Assembly (NCBI GenBank): GCA_015056905.1
Contig: SVFI01000021.1
Coordinates: 1 to 42,089, forward strand
DNA: 42,089 bases
Source: Lachnospiraceae bacterium
Lineage (GTDB): Bacteria; Bacillota; Clostridia; Lachnospirales; Lachnospiraceae
Direction of reading: 5' to 3'
The notes below the pieces were generated by a model. It ran no database searches. It had not been told where the DNA came from and saw only the letters and a list, made by a program, of their open reading frames with translations. Both the position numbers and the translations under genes were made by a program. Positions within the stretch are counted from its first letter, which is position 1. Each line of letters starts with the position of its first letter. Below, one piece after another: positions 8,639 through 15,872 of this stretch.

Positions 8639-9695
8639 GGGTTAGCACCTCCGATCTCTCGCGGGCAGGCGTATAATCTCCGCACTTGCGGTAATAGGAA
8701 AGAGCTTCTTTCGTTTGACCGAGGCATTCATAGATTACGCCGATGTTATAATAAGCAAGGAAACTGTTGACACCTTCCACGGTAGAGGAAGCGTAAGCAG
8801 TTGCCTTTTTGAATTCCTGAATTGCTTTGTCAAAAAGTGCGTTGTTCATGTAGATGAGCCCCATTAAAAACAGAAAATCTGCAGTATTTGCAAATGTATC
8901 GTATATATTCTCAAAGGAAAGGGCGGTTTCATATTCTTTCAGGTCGAGCAGACTGTATCCGTAAGATTCCACCATGGACTTGACATAAAAGAGATCAGGA
9001 TCGACATCCAGTGCAAGTCCTCTGCCGTAGGCATCAGCAGCATCCGCCGGCTGATCCAAAACAGTATAACATCTGCCAAGCTGATAGTAGAGATATGGAT
9101 CTTCTCCTTCCCGGAGGGCGATATGTAAAAGATCGGCATTGCGCTTGCTTTTCATGGCGAGCACATTCGGATCGCTGTAGCCGTCGTGGTTCTGTGAAAA
9201 GGACAAATCGCGGTAAGTCGCTTTTGTTTCTTTGGAAATCGGAACGATTTGTTCATGGATGATACCCTCGTAATGACAGAAACCGCGGTGATAGATTCGC
9301 CCGAGCCTTGTTGCGGAAAAAGCATGTTGTCCGCGCTGATAAAAGATATCTCTCTGTACAATCGTACCGATTGTGTTGTTGTTTTCGTCAAACTTACAAA
9401 GATCGGCGAGTTCGTGCAGGTTGCTGTCCTTGATGTATTCATCGCAGTCGATTACCCAAATCCAGTCGGTCGGTGCCTGCATGGCACAAAAATTGCGCGC
9501 CTTGGAAAAATCATGACACCACTCAAAATGATAAATATTGTCCGTGTAACGTGCAACGATTTCGAGCGTTCGATCCGTTGAACCGGTGTCAGTATAGATA
9601 ATCGGAAAACCGAAATCTTTGATCGCTTCCATGCAGCGCGTTATGCATTTTTCTTCATTTTTTCCGATGATACAGATTGAGATATAAGCGTCCAT
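8631..9695 (-). CDS. GT2 glycosyltransferase with C-terminal TPR repeats (paralog 3)
   Basis: At 354 residues this is the third member of the GT2-TPR family in the window. It has ISICIIGKNEEKCITRC, TDTGSTDRT, HFEWCHDFSKARNFCAMQ, a DCD metal site at residues 83-85, YEGIIHEQIVPIS, and C-terminal TPR pairs (YLYYQLGRCYTVLDQPADAA, FLFLMGLIYMNNALFDKAI). AAGGAG precedes the ATG. It differs enough from the other two at the amino end that it is not a recent copy. It is first in an operon with the plain GT2 gene 7580-8638, a pairing of a TPR-bearing and a TPR-free transferase. Confidence 0.85.
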   Translation of the reverse strand: MDAYISICIIGKNEEKCITRCMEAIKDFGFPIIYTDTGSTDRTLEIVARYTDNIYHFEWCHDFSKARNFCAMQAPTDWIWVIDCDEYIKDSNLHELADLCKFDENNNTIGTIVQRDIFYQRGQHAFSATRLGRIYHRGFCHYEGIIHEQIVPISKETKATYRDLSFSQNHDGYSDPNVLAMKSKRNADLLHIALREGEDPYLYYQLGRCYTVLDQPADAADAYGRGLALDVDPDLFYVKSMVESYGYSLLDLKEYETALSFENIYDTFANTADFLFLMGLIYMNNALFDKAIQEFKKATAYASSTVEGVNSFLAYYNIGVIYECLGQTKEALSYYRKCGDYTPARERSEVLTHG

Positions 9696-9732
9696 TCGGG
9701 TGCTCCTTAGTTACTTAGTTTCATATGTATTC

Positions 9733-9761
9733 AGTATAATGGAGGAGAGACAAAAAAACAA
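9733..9761 (-). promoter_or_regulatory. Sigma-A promoter for the 9695-7580 operon
   Basis: On the minus strand TTGTTT (9756-9761), 17 bases, TATACT (9733-9738). The start codon is about 38 bases downstream of the -10. Confidence 0.65.
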
Positions 9762-9780
9762 TAAAGGGTGCTTATATTTT

Positions 9781-9810
9781 TTGAGCAAAACGCCGATATA
9801 TGTGTTATAG
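9781..9810 (+). promoter_or_regulatory. Possible promoter for the helical protein-glf pair
   Basis: TTGAGC (9781-9786), 18 bases, TTATAG (9805-9810), with a TG two bases before the -10. The hexamers are imperfect, but there is no other candidate before 9879. Confidence 0.4.
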
Positions 9811-9878
9811 TATACATATATGCTTATGAAGTGCGGCCGAAAATGGCTGTGTATATACAGCAGAAAGTGGGGTATATC

Positions 9879-10256
9879 ATGGAAGATATCAGGATGCAGC
9901 AGATTGAGGTTCTTGAAACGGGAATTGAATATGTACAAAAGCTCGTTCCTGCGATGAAAGAAATTTTACCGGAACTTCGCGGTGACGAAAAAGAGGATAC
10001 GATGGATTATCTTAATCAGATCATTGAAGGGATTAATTTTGTGATTGAAATTGTGAATGCGACAATGAACCTGATCAATGAAAAGGAAGAAATCTTGAGT
10101 AAAGACGGTATTGAAGAACAGGTTCAGCTTCTCAATGCGGGATTGCAGCAGAAGGATAATGCGAAAGTAGCGCAGGCACTTGAGGACGGTATGCTTTCTT
10201 TTATGGATATTTTCTATCAGGTGGCAGGTGTGATCGTGGCGAGGGAAAAAGCATGA
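9879..10256 (+). CDS. Small helical protein of unknown function, translationally coupled to glf
   Basis: This 125-residue, strongly acidic and apparently all-helical protein has no signal peptide, membrane segment or metal motif. I do not recognise the family. The start at ATG 9879 (MEDIRMQQIEV) is chosen because GTGGGG lies seven bases upstream; the longer frame from 9768 runs through the promoter region. The stop TGA overlaps the glf ATG by four bases (ATGA), so the two are co-translated. Size, charge and helix pattern resemble small secretion chaperones or adaptor proteins such as those of flagellar export, but there is no sequence motif to prove this. Confidence 0.7.
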   Translation: MEDIRMQQIEVLETGIEYVQKLVPAMKEILPELRGDEKEDTMDYLNQIIEGINFVIEIVNATMNLINEKEEILSKDGIEEQVQLLNAGLQQKDNAKVAQALEDGMLSFMDIFYQVAGVIVAREKA

Positions 10257-11371
10257 AATACGACTATTTAGTGGTCGGAGCAGGACTGTTTTCCGCAGTT
10301 TTTGCGAGCGAGATGAAAAAGGCGGGAAAGACCTGTTATGTGATTGAAAAGAGAAAACATATTGCAGGCAATATTTATACAGAAGATACGAGCGGTATTT
10401 CCGTACATAAATACGGAGCACATATTTTCCACACTTCGGATAAAGAGGTGTGGGATTACGTGAATGAGTTGGCAGAGTTTAACCATTATATCAATTCACC
10501 GGTCGCAGTTTACAAGGATGAAATTTACAACATGCCTTTCAATATGAATACCTTCAGCAGGATGTGGGGCGTAAAGACGCCGCAGGAAGCGAAGGATAAG
10601 ATTGCATCGCAGATTGCGGAGGCGGGGATTGCAGAGCCGTCCAATCTGGAGGAGCAGGCGATTTCTCTTGTCGGCACGGATGTGTATGAGAAGTTAGTCA
10701 AAGGTTACACAGAGAAACAGTGGGGGAGAGACTGCAAAGAACTTCCTGCGTTTATTATTAAACGCCTTCCGCTCCGTTTTGTGTATGATAACAATTATTT
10801 CAATGACCGTTATCAGGGAATTCCGATTGGCGGCTACACGCAGGTGGTAGAGAAACTGCTTCAAGGGATACCGGTGCAGCTCGGCATAAGCTACAGAGAG
10901 TTTGTAATGGCAAATGGAACTTCGGCTGACCCGATTGTATATGACAAGATTCTTTATACCGGAATGATTGATGAGTTTTTCGATTATTGTTATGGGGAAC
11001 TGGCTTATCGCTCCCTCCGGTTTGAAAGTGAGTACCTTCCGGACACAGACAATTACCAGGGAAACGCGGTTGTCAATTACACGGAGAGAGAAATTCCGTA
11101 TACGCGTATCATCGAACACAAACATTTCGAGTTCGGCAAAGGTGAGGGAACCGTGATTACGAGAGAGTACCCGGCGGATTGGCGCAAGGGTGACGAGCCT
11201 TATTACCCGATTAATGATGAGAGAAACGGCTTACTCTATGAGAGATACGCGAAGCTTGCAAAGGAGCACAAGAACATCTTGTTCGGTGGAAGACTTGGGC
11301 AGTACAAGTATTATGACATGGATAAAGTGATCCGCGCAGCCCTTGATATGGCGGCGGAAGAGCTTGCGTAA
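10253..11371 (+). CDS. glf: UDP-galactopyranose mutase
   Basis: This 372-residue flavoenzyme converts UDP-galactopyranose to UDP-galactofuranose in the cytoplasm, supplying Galf for a surface glycan. The N-terminal FAD-binding Rossmann motif (YDYLVVGAGLFSAVFA, GAGLFS at residues 9-14), VIEKRKHIAGNIYTE and the active-site region KYGAHIFHTSDKEVWDYV are typical. EKQWGRDC, RYDNNYFNDRYQGIPIGGYT-like text (here FVYDNNYFNDRYQGIPIGGY) and the C-terminal LFGGRLGQYKYYDMDKVI complete the family signature. Length is normal. The start overlaps the upstream stop. A terminator follows. Its presence implies that at least one of the neighbouring transferases may use UDP-Galf. Confidence 0.95.
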   Translation: MKYDYLVVGAGLFSAVFASEMKKAGKTCYVIEKRKHIAGNIYTEDTSGISVHKYGAHIFHTSDKEVWDYVNELAEFNHYINSPVAVYKDEIYNMPFNMNTFSRMWGVKTPQEAKDKIASQIAEAGIAEPSNLEEQAISLVGTDVYEKLVKGYTEKQWGRDCKELPAFIIKRLPLRFVYDNNYFNDRYQGIPIGGYTQVVEKLLQGIPVQLGISYREFVMANGTSADPIVYDKILYTGMIDEFFDYCYGELAYRSLRFESEYLPDTDNYQGNAVVNYTEREIPYTRIIEHKHFEFGKGEGTVITREYPADWRKGDEPYYPINDERNGLLYERYAKLAKEHKNILFGGRLGQYKYYDMDKVIRAALDMAAEELA

Positions 11372-11391
11372 ATATAATAAAAAAGAAATAT

Positions 11392-11423
11392 CCTCGTTGC
11401 ACTTGCAATGGGGAGTTTTTTTT
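11392..11423 (+). terminator. Intrinsic terminator after glf
   Basis: A 9-bp stem with two wobble pairs (11392-11400 with 11405-11413), a four-base loop, then AG and eight T. Confidence 0.7.
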
Positions 11424-11431
11424 GATACAAT
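11403..11431 (+). promoter_or_regulatory. Sigma-A promoter of the carboxyltransferase gene
   Basis: TTGCAA (11403-11408), 17 bases, TACAAT (11426-11431). The -35 lies in the loop and 3' arm of the glf terminator. Transcription should start near 11438, inside the palindrome at 11430-11450. Confidence 0.6.
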
Positions 11432-11450
11432 ACTTTGAGATTCAAAGTAT
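11430..11450. promoter_or_regulatory. Candidate operator: 9-bp perfect palindrome (FabT-like)
   Basis: ATACTTTGA-GAT-TCAAAGTAT is a perfect inverted repeat with a three-base centre. It overlaps the end of the -10 and the expected transcription start. TTTGA-NNN-TCAAA is the core of sites bound by MarR-family FabT/FabR fatty-acid regulators of Firmicutes. Repression by such a regulator is inferred; the regulator gene is not in this window. Confidence 0.6.
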
Positions 11451-11493
11451 TTGAAACGCAAAATAACCAAGCGACAAAAAAGGAGAAGGAAAC

Positions 11494-13110
11494 ATGACTT
11501 GGAATGAAGCAATCAATGATTTAGACGAAAGAAGAAAAAAAGTAAACCTCGGTGGCGGCAGAGCCAGAATTGAGGCACAGCATAAAAAAGGAAAAATGAC
11601 AGCGCGTGAGCGCATCGAAGTGCTTTTGGATGAAGGCAGTTTTGTCGAAGTAGACGGAATGATAGAATCCCGTATTGATGATTTCGGTCTCGATAAAAAG
11701 AGGGTACCGGGTGATGGTGTTGTGACGGGCTATGGCACCATCGACGGAAGACAGGTGTTTGTTGCCAGCGAGGATTTTACAGTCATCGGCGGTACGCTTG
11801 GAGAATATCATTCGTTTAAAATCTGCCGCATTCAGGACATGGCGATGGCTATGAAGGCACCTCTTATTTGTATCAATGACAGCGGCGGTGCAAGAATCGA
11901 GGAAGGAATTTCATCTCTCAGCGGCTACAGCGGAATGTTCCTGCGTCATACAAAGGCTTCCGGAGTCATTCCGCAGATAGCAGTCATTCTCGGACCATGT
12001 TCCGGCGGTGCATGCTATGCACCTGCGATTTGTGACTTTATTTTCATGGTGGAAGAGACCTCCAAGATGTTCATTACCGGACCGAATGTGGTTAAGACGG
12101 TAATCAATGAGGAAGTTTCTGTGGAAGAGCTCGGTGGTGCGAAGGTGCATGCGGAAAAATCCGGTGTTTCCCATTTTACGTATCAAAGTGAAAGGGAGTG
12201 CCTGATGGGGGTGCGTAAGCTTTTGACTTATTTACCGGCGAACAATACGCAAAACTCTCCGTTAATAGGAGAGTTTGGAAAGGATGGCACCGCTGCTTCC
12301 AATGTGATTGGGAAAGTCGGTGAGCTGGGTAAAAAGATGATTCCGGGGCGTGAGGACCGTTCCGGTAAGATTGTGGATATTGTTCCGGACAATTCCAGAC
12401 GCGCCTACAATGTGAAGGATGTTGTGGAATGCATTATCGATAAAGGAAGCTTTTTTGAGGTGCAGAAGGATTTTGCGAAGAACGTGGTGGTGGGATTTGC
12501 ACGCATGGATGGAGAAGTGACAGGATTTGTGTGTAACCAGCCGAACCATATGGGCGGCGCGATTGATTATCATGCATCGGATAAGATGGCACGTTTCATC
12601 CGATTCTGTGACTGCTTTAATATTCCGCTTGTGACACTAATTGATGTGCCTGCATTTTTGCCGGGGACGGCGCAGGAGCACAACGGAATTATCCGTCACG
12701 GTGCGAAAGTGCTCTTTGCCTATTCGGAAGCGACGGTTCCGAAAATTTCTTTGATTATGAGAAAGGCGTATGGCGGTGCATATATCGCAATGAATTCAAA
12801 GGAAATGGGAGCGGACATCGTCTATGCATGGCCGATTGCGGAAATTGCTGTTATGGGTGCGGAAGGTGCAGTTAACATCGCATTTAAGAGAAAGATTAAA
12901 GAGTCAGAAAATCCGGAAGCAATGCGGAAACAGTGTATTAAGGAATATGATGACAGATTTTTAAATCCTTATGTCGCAGCAGCGCGTGGCTACGTCAATG
13001 AAGTGATTAAGCCGGAAGAGACGAGGGCGGCACTTTTGAAGGCGCTCAAAGGACTTAAAAACAAGGAAGCAGATATGCCTTACAAGAAGCACGGAAATAT
13101 CCCTTTATAA
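11494..13110 (+). CDS. Acyl-CoA carboxylase / methylmalonyl-CoA decarboxylase carboxyltransferase subunit
   Basis: This 538-residue protein is a biotin-dependent carboxyltransferase of the PccB/MmdA family. It has two crotonase-like halves: an N-terminal half with INDSGGARIEEG (residues 128-138) and LGPCSGGACYAP (166-177), and a C-terminal half with LIDVPAFLPGTAQEH, RKAYGGAYIAMNSKEMGAD and a C-terminal RDxxP-less tail. It would move a carboxyl group between biotin and propionyl- or methylmalonyl-CoA in the cytoplasm. No biotin carrier, biotin carboxylase or membrane beta subunit lies beside it, so the partner subunits must be encoded elsewhere. AGGAG precedes the ATG. A FabT-like palindrome in the promoter points to fatty-acid-linked control. 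Substrate cannot be assigned from sequence alone. Confidence 0.88.
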   Translation: MTWNEAINDLDERRKKVNLGGGRARIEAQHKKGKMTARERIEVLLDEGSFVEVDGMIESRIDDFGLDKKRVPGDGVVTGYGTIDGRQVFVASEDFTVIGGTLGEYHSFKICRIQDMAMAMKAPLICINDSGGARIEEGISSLSGYSGMFLRHTKASGVIPQIAVILGPCSGGACYAPAICDFIFMVEETSKMFITGPNVVKTVINEEVSVEELGGAKVHAEKSGVSHFTYQSERECLMGVRKLLTYLPANNTQNSPLIGEFGKDGTAASNVIGKVGELGKKMIPGREDRSGKIVDIVPDNSRRAYNVKDVVECIIDKGSFFEVQKDFAKNVVVGFARMDGEVTGFVCNQPNHMGGAIDYHASDKMARFIRFCDCFNIPLVTLIDVPAFLPGTAQEHNGIIRHGAKVLFAYSEATVPKISLIMRKAYGGAYIAMNSKEMGADIVYAWPIAEIAVMGAEGAVNIAFKRKIKESENPEAMRKQCIKEYDDRFLNPYVAAARGYVNEVIKPEETRAALLKALKGLKNKEADMPYKKHGNIPL

Positions 13111-13123
13111 AAAAACAAACGTG

Positions 13124-13132
13124 TGCTATGAT
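13124..13132 (+). promoter_or_regulatory. Possible extended -10 promoter
   Basis: TGCTATGAT (13124-13132) matches an extended -10. No recognisable -35 lies upstream. It would start transcription about 25 bases before the ATG at 13164. Confidence 0.4.
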
Positions 13133-13163
13133 AATTGCATCGAGAGGAAAGCGAGGAATTATC

Positions 13164-14180
13164 ATGGCAGATAAAAAAATTTTAGCTCTGATTACAGCCA
13201 GAAGCGGTTCGAAAAGTGTCGTACACAAAAACATCCGCAAAATTAACGGAAAACCGATGATGGCGTATTCGATTGAGCATGCACAGGCTTCAAAATATAT
13301 TAACAGAATTATTGTATCTACGGACAGTGAGGAGTATGCAGCGATCGCACGGGAGTACGGGGCGCAGACTCCTTTTATCCGTCCTGCGGAATATGCAACG
13401 GACAGCGCGCTGGACATAGATGTGTTTGAGCATGCGCTTGGATTCTTGAAAGAGGAGGAAGGATATGTTCCGGATATTGTTGTACATCTTCGTCCGACCT
13501 ATCCGTACCGTGATCCGGCAGACATTGACACAATGATAGAGATGATGCTGGAGGATGAGACGGTGGATTCTGTTCGTAGTGTGAAAAAGAATGAAGTGGT
13601 TCCTCACAAAATGTGGTACCTGAAGGAAGACGGGACGCTGGATTCCCTTATGAAGGATATTCCGGAAGCTTATAATATGCCCCGTCAGGCGCTTCCTGCG
13701 ACATATATTCAGAATGGAAATGTGGATCTGCTCCGTCCGCGCGTTGTGACAGAGTATCATTCCATGACCGGTAAAAACATCAAAGGTTTCGAGATGAAAG
13801 AGATGTACGATGTAGACACAGAGGCGGATTTTTCGAGAGTGGCTGACCTGATGAAAATTACGAGCGGCGGTCAGCAGTTTGTGTTCGATATCGACGGGGT
13901 CATTGCGATGAAGAGGGAGGACCTCGATTACGGACAGGCGGGACCGAATGAAAAGATGATCAAAATTGTCAATCAGCTTTATGATTGGGGCAATAAGATT
14001 GTTCTTTTCACGGCGCGCGGTTATGTGACGGGCATTGATTGGCGAGAAGTGACGGAGAAACAGATGGCAGACTGGGGTGTCAAATACCATGAACTCCACA
14101 TGGGGAAACCGAATGCTGATTATTATGTAGATGATAAGATGCTGAGTCTGGAGTTTTTGTATAAGGAATTCGGGAAGTAA
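13164..14180 (+). CDS. CMP-sialic-acid-type synthetase fused to a HAD phosphatase-like domain
   Basis: This 338-residue bifunctional-looking protein has an N-terminal cytidylyltransferase domain (about 1-228) of the NeuA/PseF/KdsB superfamily: ALITARSGSKSVVHKNI nucleotide loop, VSTDSEEYAAIA, HLRPTYPYRDPADI, and DVDTEADF. After a short linker comes a HAD-type domain (about 238-338) with the nucleophile motif FVFDIDGVIA (Asp242 and Asp244), LFTARGYVTG and KPNADYYVDDKM. Such enzymes activate nonulosonic acids (Neu, Leg, Pse) as CMP-sugars; the HAD part may remove a 9-phosphate, as in sialic acid synthesis. Vertebrate CMAS has a similar layout. ATG 13164 is preferred because GAGGAA lies seven bases upstream. 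No nonulosonate synthase (NeuB type) is in the window. Confidence 0.85.
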   Translation: MADKKILALITARSGSKSVVHKNIRKINGKPMMAYSIEHAQASKYINRIIVSTDSEEYAAIAREYGAQTPFIRPAEYATDSALDIDVFEHALGFLKEEEGYVPDIVVHLRPTYPYRDPADIDTMIEMMLEDETVDSVRSVKKNEVVPHKMWYLKEDGTLDSLMKDIPEAYNMPRQALPATYIQNGNVDLLRPRVVTEYHSMTGKNIKGFEMKEMYDVDTEADFSRVADLMKITSGGQQFVFDIDGVIAMKREDLDYGQAGPNEKMIKIVNQLYDWGNKIVLFTARGYVTGIDWREVTEKQMADWGVKYHELHMGKPNADYYVDDKMLSLEFLYKEFGK

Positions 14181-14200
14181 GAAAAGTCGACAGAAATGAC

Positions 14201-14245
14201 AAAAGGCAATCATGAGATGTTTTACATCCGTGATTGCCTTTTTAA
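14201..14245. terminator. Convergent terminator
   Basis: A 12-bp perfect stem (14201-14212 with 14231-14242) continues inward with an imperfect extension and ends in a T run on the plus strand. It separates the CMP-sugar synthetase from the FliD-like gene, whose stop codon overlaps it. Confidence 0.8.
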
Positions 14246-15561
14246 CAGTAATTATTAAATAACATTCCGCTGTATGCGCTTGTGATGTACGGTGATGGGA
14301 AGTTCTTTCCCGGGTTCTTGTATGCAACAATTGTCTTGTTCACATACTGCATCGGATTTAAAGAAATCTGATTGCTCTTACGAAGCATGGAGTTCGCAAA
14401 ATCTTTGACCGGTGAAAAGGCTTCGTTGCTGTCCGGTTCTGCCGCTGCACTCTTAAGCTGTTCATCGTCGATGGAAAGGTGCCCGTCAGCTAAGAAACTA
14501 AGTCCCAAAGCATCCAGTTTTCCGGCATAATGTCGTGTGATGTAGCCGATTTCATTTATAAGCTGTGAACTCTTGGAATGACTGCCCGGGTTCGCAGAAG
14601 CGTCATCGAGAAAACGATTGTAGCTTTCGGCCAGGGAGTGAATGTTTTCGGATAAGCTGTCCACATCATTCTTTAATCCAATCTCGGTGCTGATTCCCGG
14701 TTCGCTGCTCGGTCCGTTTAAAGTTACTTCGTATACTTTCTCAACCGTAAACGTATTGGAAGATGCGGTTCTCTCGATACCGTTAATTTCAAACAATGCG
14801 TTGGAAGGCGGTTGTGAAACATTGTCGAGTCCGAGGTAATCAACAATTCCCTTGGTCTTACTTGTGTTGTCATCGCTGATTTCAAACAAAGTATCTTTGC
14901 CGGAAGAAACGCCGGTAGCAACGGATTCGAGTTTTAAGGCGCTGTTGCCTTCGTCGTCTTCTATGAGAGATGCTTCCAGCCCGATATTGGCGTTGGAAAT
15001 CAATCTTTGCAGACGGGTTTGAATGTCAAAATTCGTATCTCCTTCATGGAGCTCAAACTGAAATTCGTAGCTTGCGTCCTTGATAGAGACATCAAAGGAG
15101 TAGCTGCCCGGTGCCAAATCAAGTTTTTCTTCCGAGATAAGAGGGTTTCCGAGATTGACTTGATTTTTGGCCAGTTCTGCAACTTCCAACTTAAAAGTAG
15201 GAGCAGAAGCATCGGAATTCTCTCCCGGAAGTCCCATGTATTTTGCGGAAGCAATCTCCGGATGAGAAGAATAGGCTTTCTTTTGATCAAGTACACCGTC
15301 TTCATCCAGTGTGCTTCGCGTTGCCATGACGGAATTGCGGAATGTTCTTGCGCTTTCCTTCAGACCGACAGCATAAGCCTTGGAAGCCTCACTCTTGTCG
15401 AGGATGTACAGAGGTGACTCTTTATTCATTTTAACTATGGAATTATAGATGTTGCGCAGATCACTCTTCTTATGAGTGTCCAGCGGCGAGTTCGTCTTAG
15501 GTGCGTACTCTGTCAGGTAATGGTTATAAACCTGATTCAATGCGCCTACATTAACTGCCAT
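14242..15561 (-). CDS. FliD-like flagellar cap / hook-associated protein with atypical amino end
   Basis: This 439-residue protein has the core of FliD (filament cap, HAP2): FKLEVAELAKNQVNLG like the FliD N-terminal domain, IQTRLQRLISNANIGLEASL, FEISDDNTSKTKGIVDYLGL, NALFEINGIERTASSNTFTV, VYEVTLNGP and a helical LAESYNRFLDD segment. These are the usual FliD D2/D3 and D1 landmarks. The first ~100 residues differ from ordinary FliD: there is no GLDT-type start, and instead a segment with YNSIVKMNKESPLYILD that looks like an independent module. The carboxyl end also lacks the standard FliD coiled-coil ending. It may cap, decorate or chaperone the filament. AAGGAGGG precedes the ATG. It is a single gene with its own promoter and structured leader. 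Confidence 0.65.
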   Translation of the reverse strand: MAVNVGALNQVYNHYLTEYAPKTNSPLDTHKKSDLRNIYNSIVKMNKESPLYILDKSEASKAYAVGLKESARTFRNSVMATRSTLDEDGVLDQKKAYSSHPEIASAKYMGLPGENSDASAPTFKLEVAELAKNQVNLGNPLISEEKLDLAPGSYSFDVSIKDASYEFQFELHEGDTNFDIQTRLQRLISNANIGLEASLIEDDEGNSALKLESVATGVSSGKDTLFEISDDNTSKTKGIVDYLGLDNVSQPPSNALFEINGIERTASSNTFTVEKVYEVTLNGPSSEPGISTEIGLKNDVDSLSENIHSLAESYNRFLDDASANPGSHSKSSQLINEIGYITRHYAGKLDALGLSFLADGHLSIDDEQLKSAAAEPDSNEAFSPVKDFANSMLRKSNQISLNPMQYVNKTIVAYKNPGKNFPSPYITSAYSGMLFNNYC

Positions 15562-15592
15562 AAGAGCCCTCCTTTCTTCCTTGAAATCGCTT

Positions 15593-15637
15593 TGCTGTGG
15601 GACCGGTGAAGTGACATTCCGTGTCGTGATCCCAGCA
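15593..15637 (-). promoter_or_regulatory. Structured 5' leader with CsrA-like hairpin
   Basis: In the minus-strand transcript an outer stem TGCT+GGGA / TCCC+AGCA (15630-15637 with 15593-15602, two-base bulge) encloses a small hairpin GACA-CGGAA-TGTC (15613-15625) that shows GGA in its loop. The latter resembles a CsrA site (ACAnGGAnGU) with one extra base. CsrA control of flagellar mRNAs is known in Firmicutes; here it is inferred. Confidence 0.4.
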
Positions 15638-15667
15638 TGGGCATAATAAAGCTATTTTTATAAACTA

Positions 15668-15696
15668 AATATAGCATGCTCATAAGTCAAATGCAA
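15668..15696 (-). promoter_or_regulatory. Sigma-A promoter of the FliD-like gene
   Basis: On the minus strand TTGCAT (15691-15696), 17 bases, TATATT (15668-15673), with an extended TGC before the -10. It is not a sigma-D type flagellar promoter. The leader to the ATG at 15561 is about 100 bases and holds the structure at 15593-15637. With the divergent promoter at 15768, this accounts for the 311-base gap between the two genes. Confidence 0.65.
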
Positions 15697-15767
15697 GTAA
15701 AAAATGATGAAAAATCAAGGCTTTCTTCCTATTAGATGAGGTTTTTGTAATAATTTTATGTCAACTG

Positions 15768-15795
15768 TTGCCTTTTTTACTATATATGGTAGAAT
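15768..15795 (+). promoter_or_regulatory. Sigma-A promoter of the giant surface protein gene
   Basis: TTGCCT (15768-15773), 16 bases, TAGAAT (15790-15795), with an extended TGG directly before the -10. The transcript leader is about 70 bases. Confidence 0.65.
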
Positions 15796-15872
15796 ATAAG
15801 CAATATGGATTATTATGCCCACAATATATAACAAAAGAAAATTTATTTTACACAAAACAAAGGGAGATATTT

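Noticed and set aside
9768-9878. Upstream GTG or ATG starts for the small helical protein
   Set aside because: The extension covers the likely promoter and is poor in ribosome-binding sites compared with ATG 9879.
13290-14330. 346-residue open frame on the minus strand opposite the CMP-sugar synthetase
   Set aside because: It lies antisense to a clear gene, is rich in His/Arg/Ile with no motif, and has no credible start site. It is a shadow frame.
15768-15872. Longer start for the giant surface protein
   Set aside because: This part holds the -35 and -10 boxes; GGGAG before ATG 15873 and the signal peptide place the start there.
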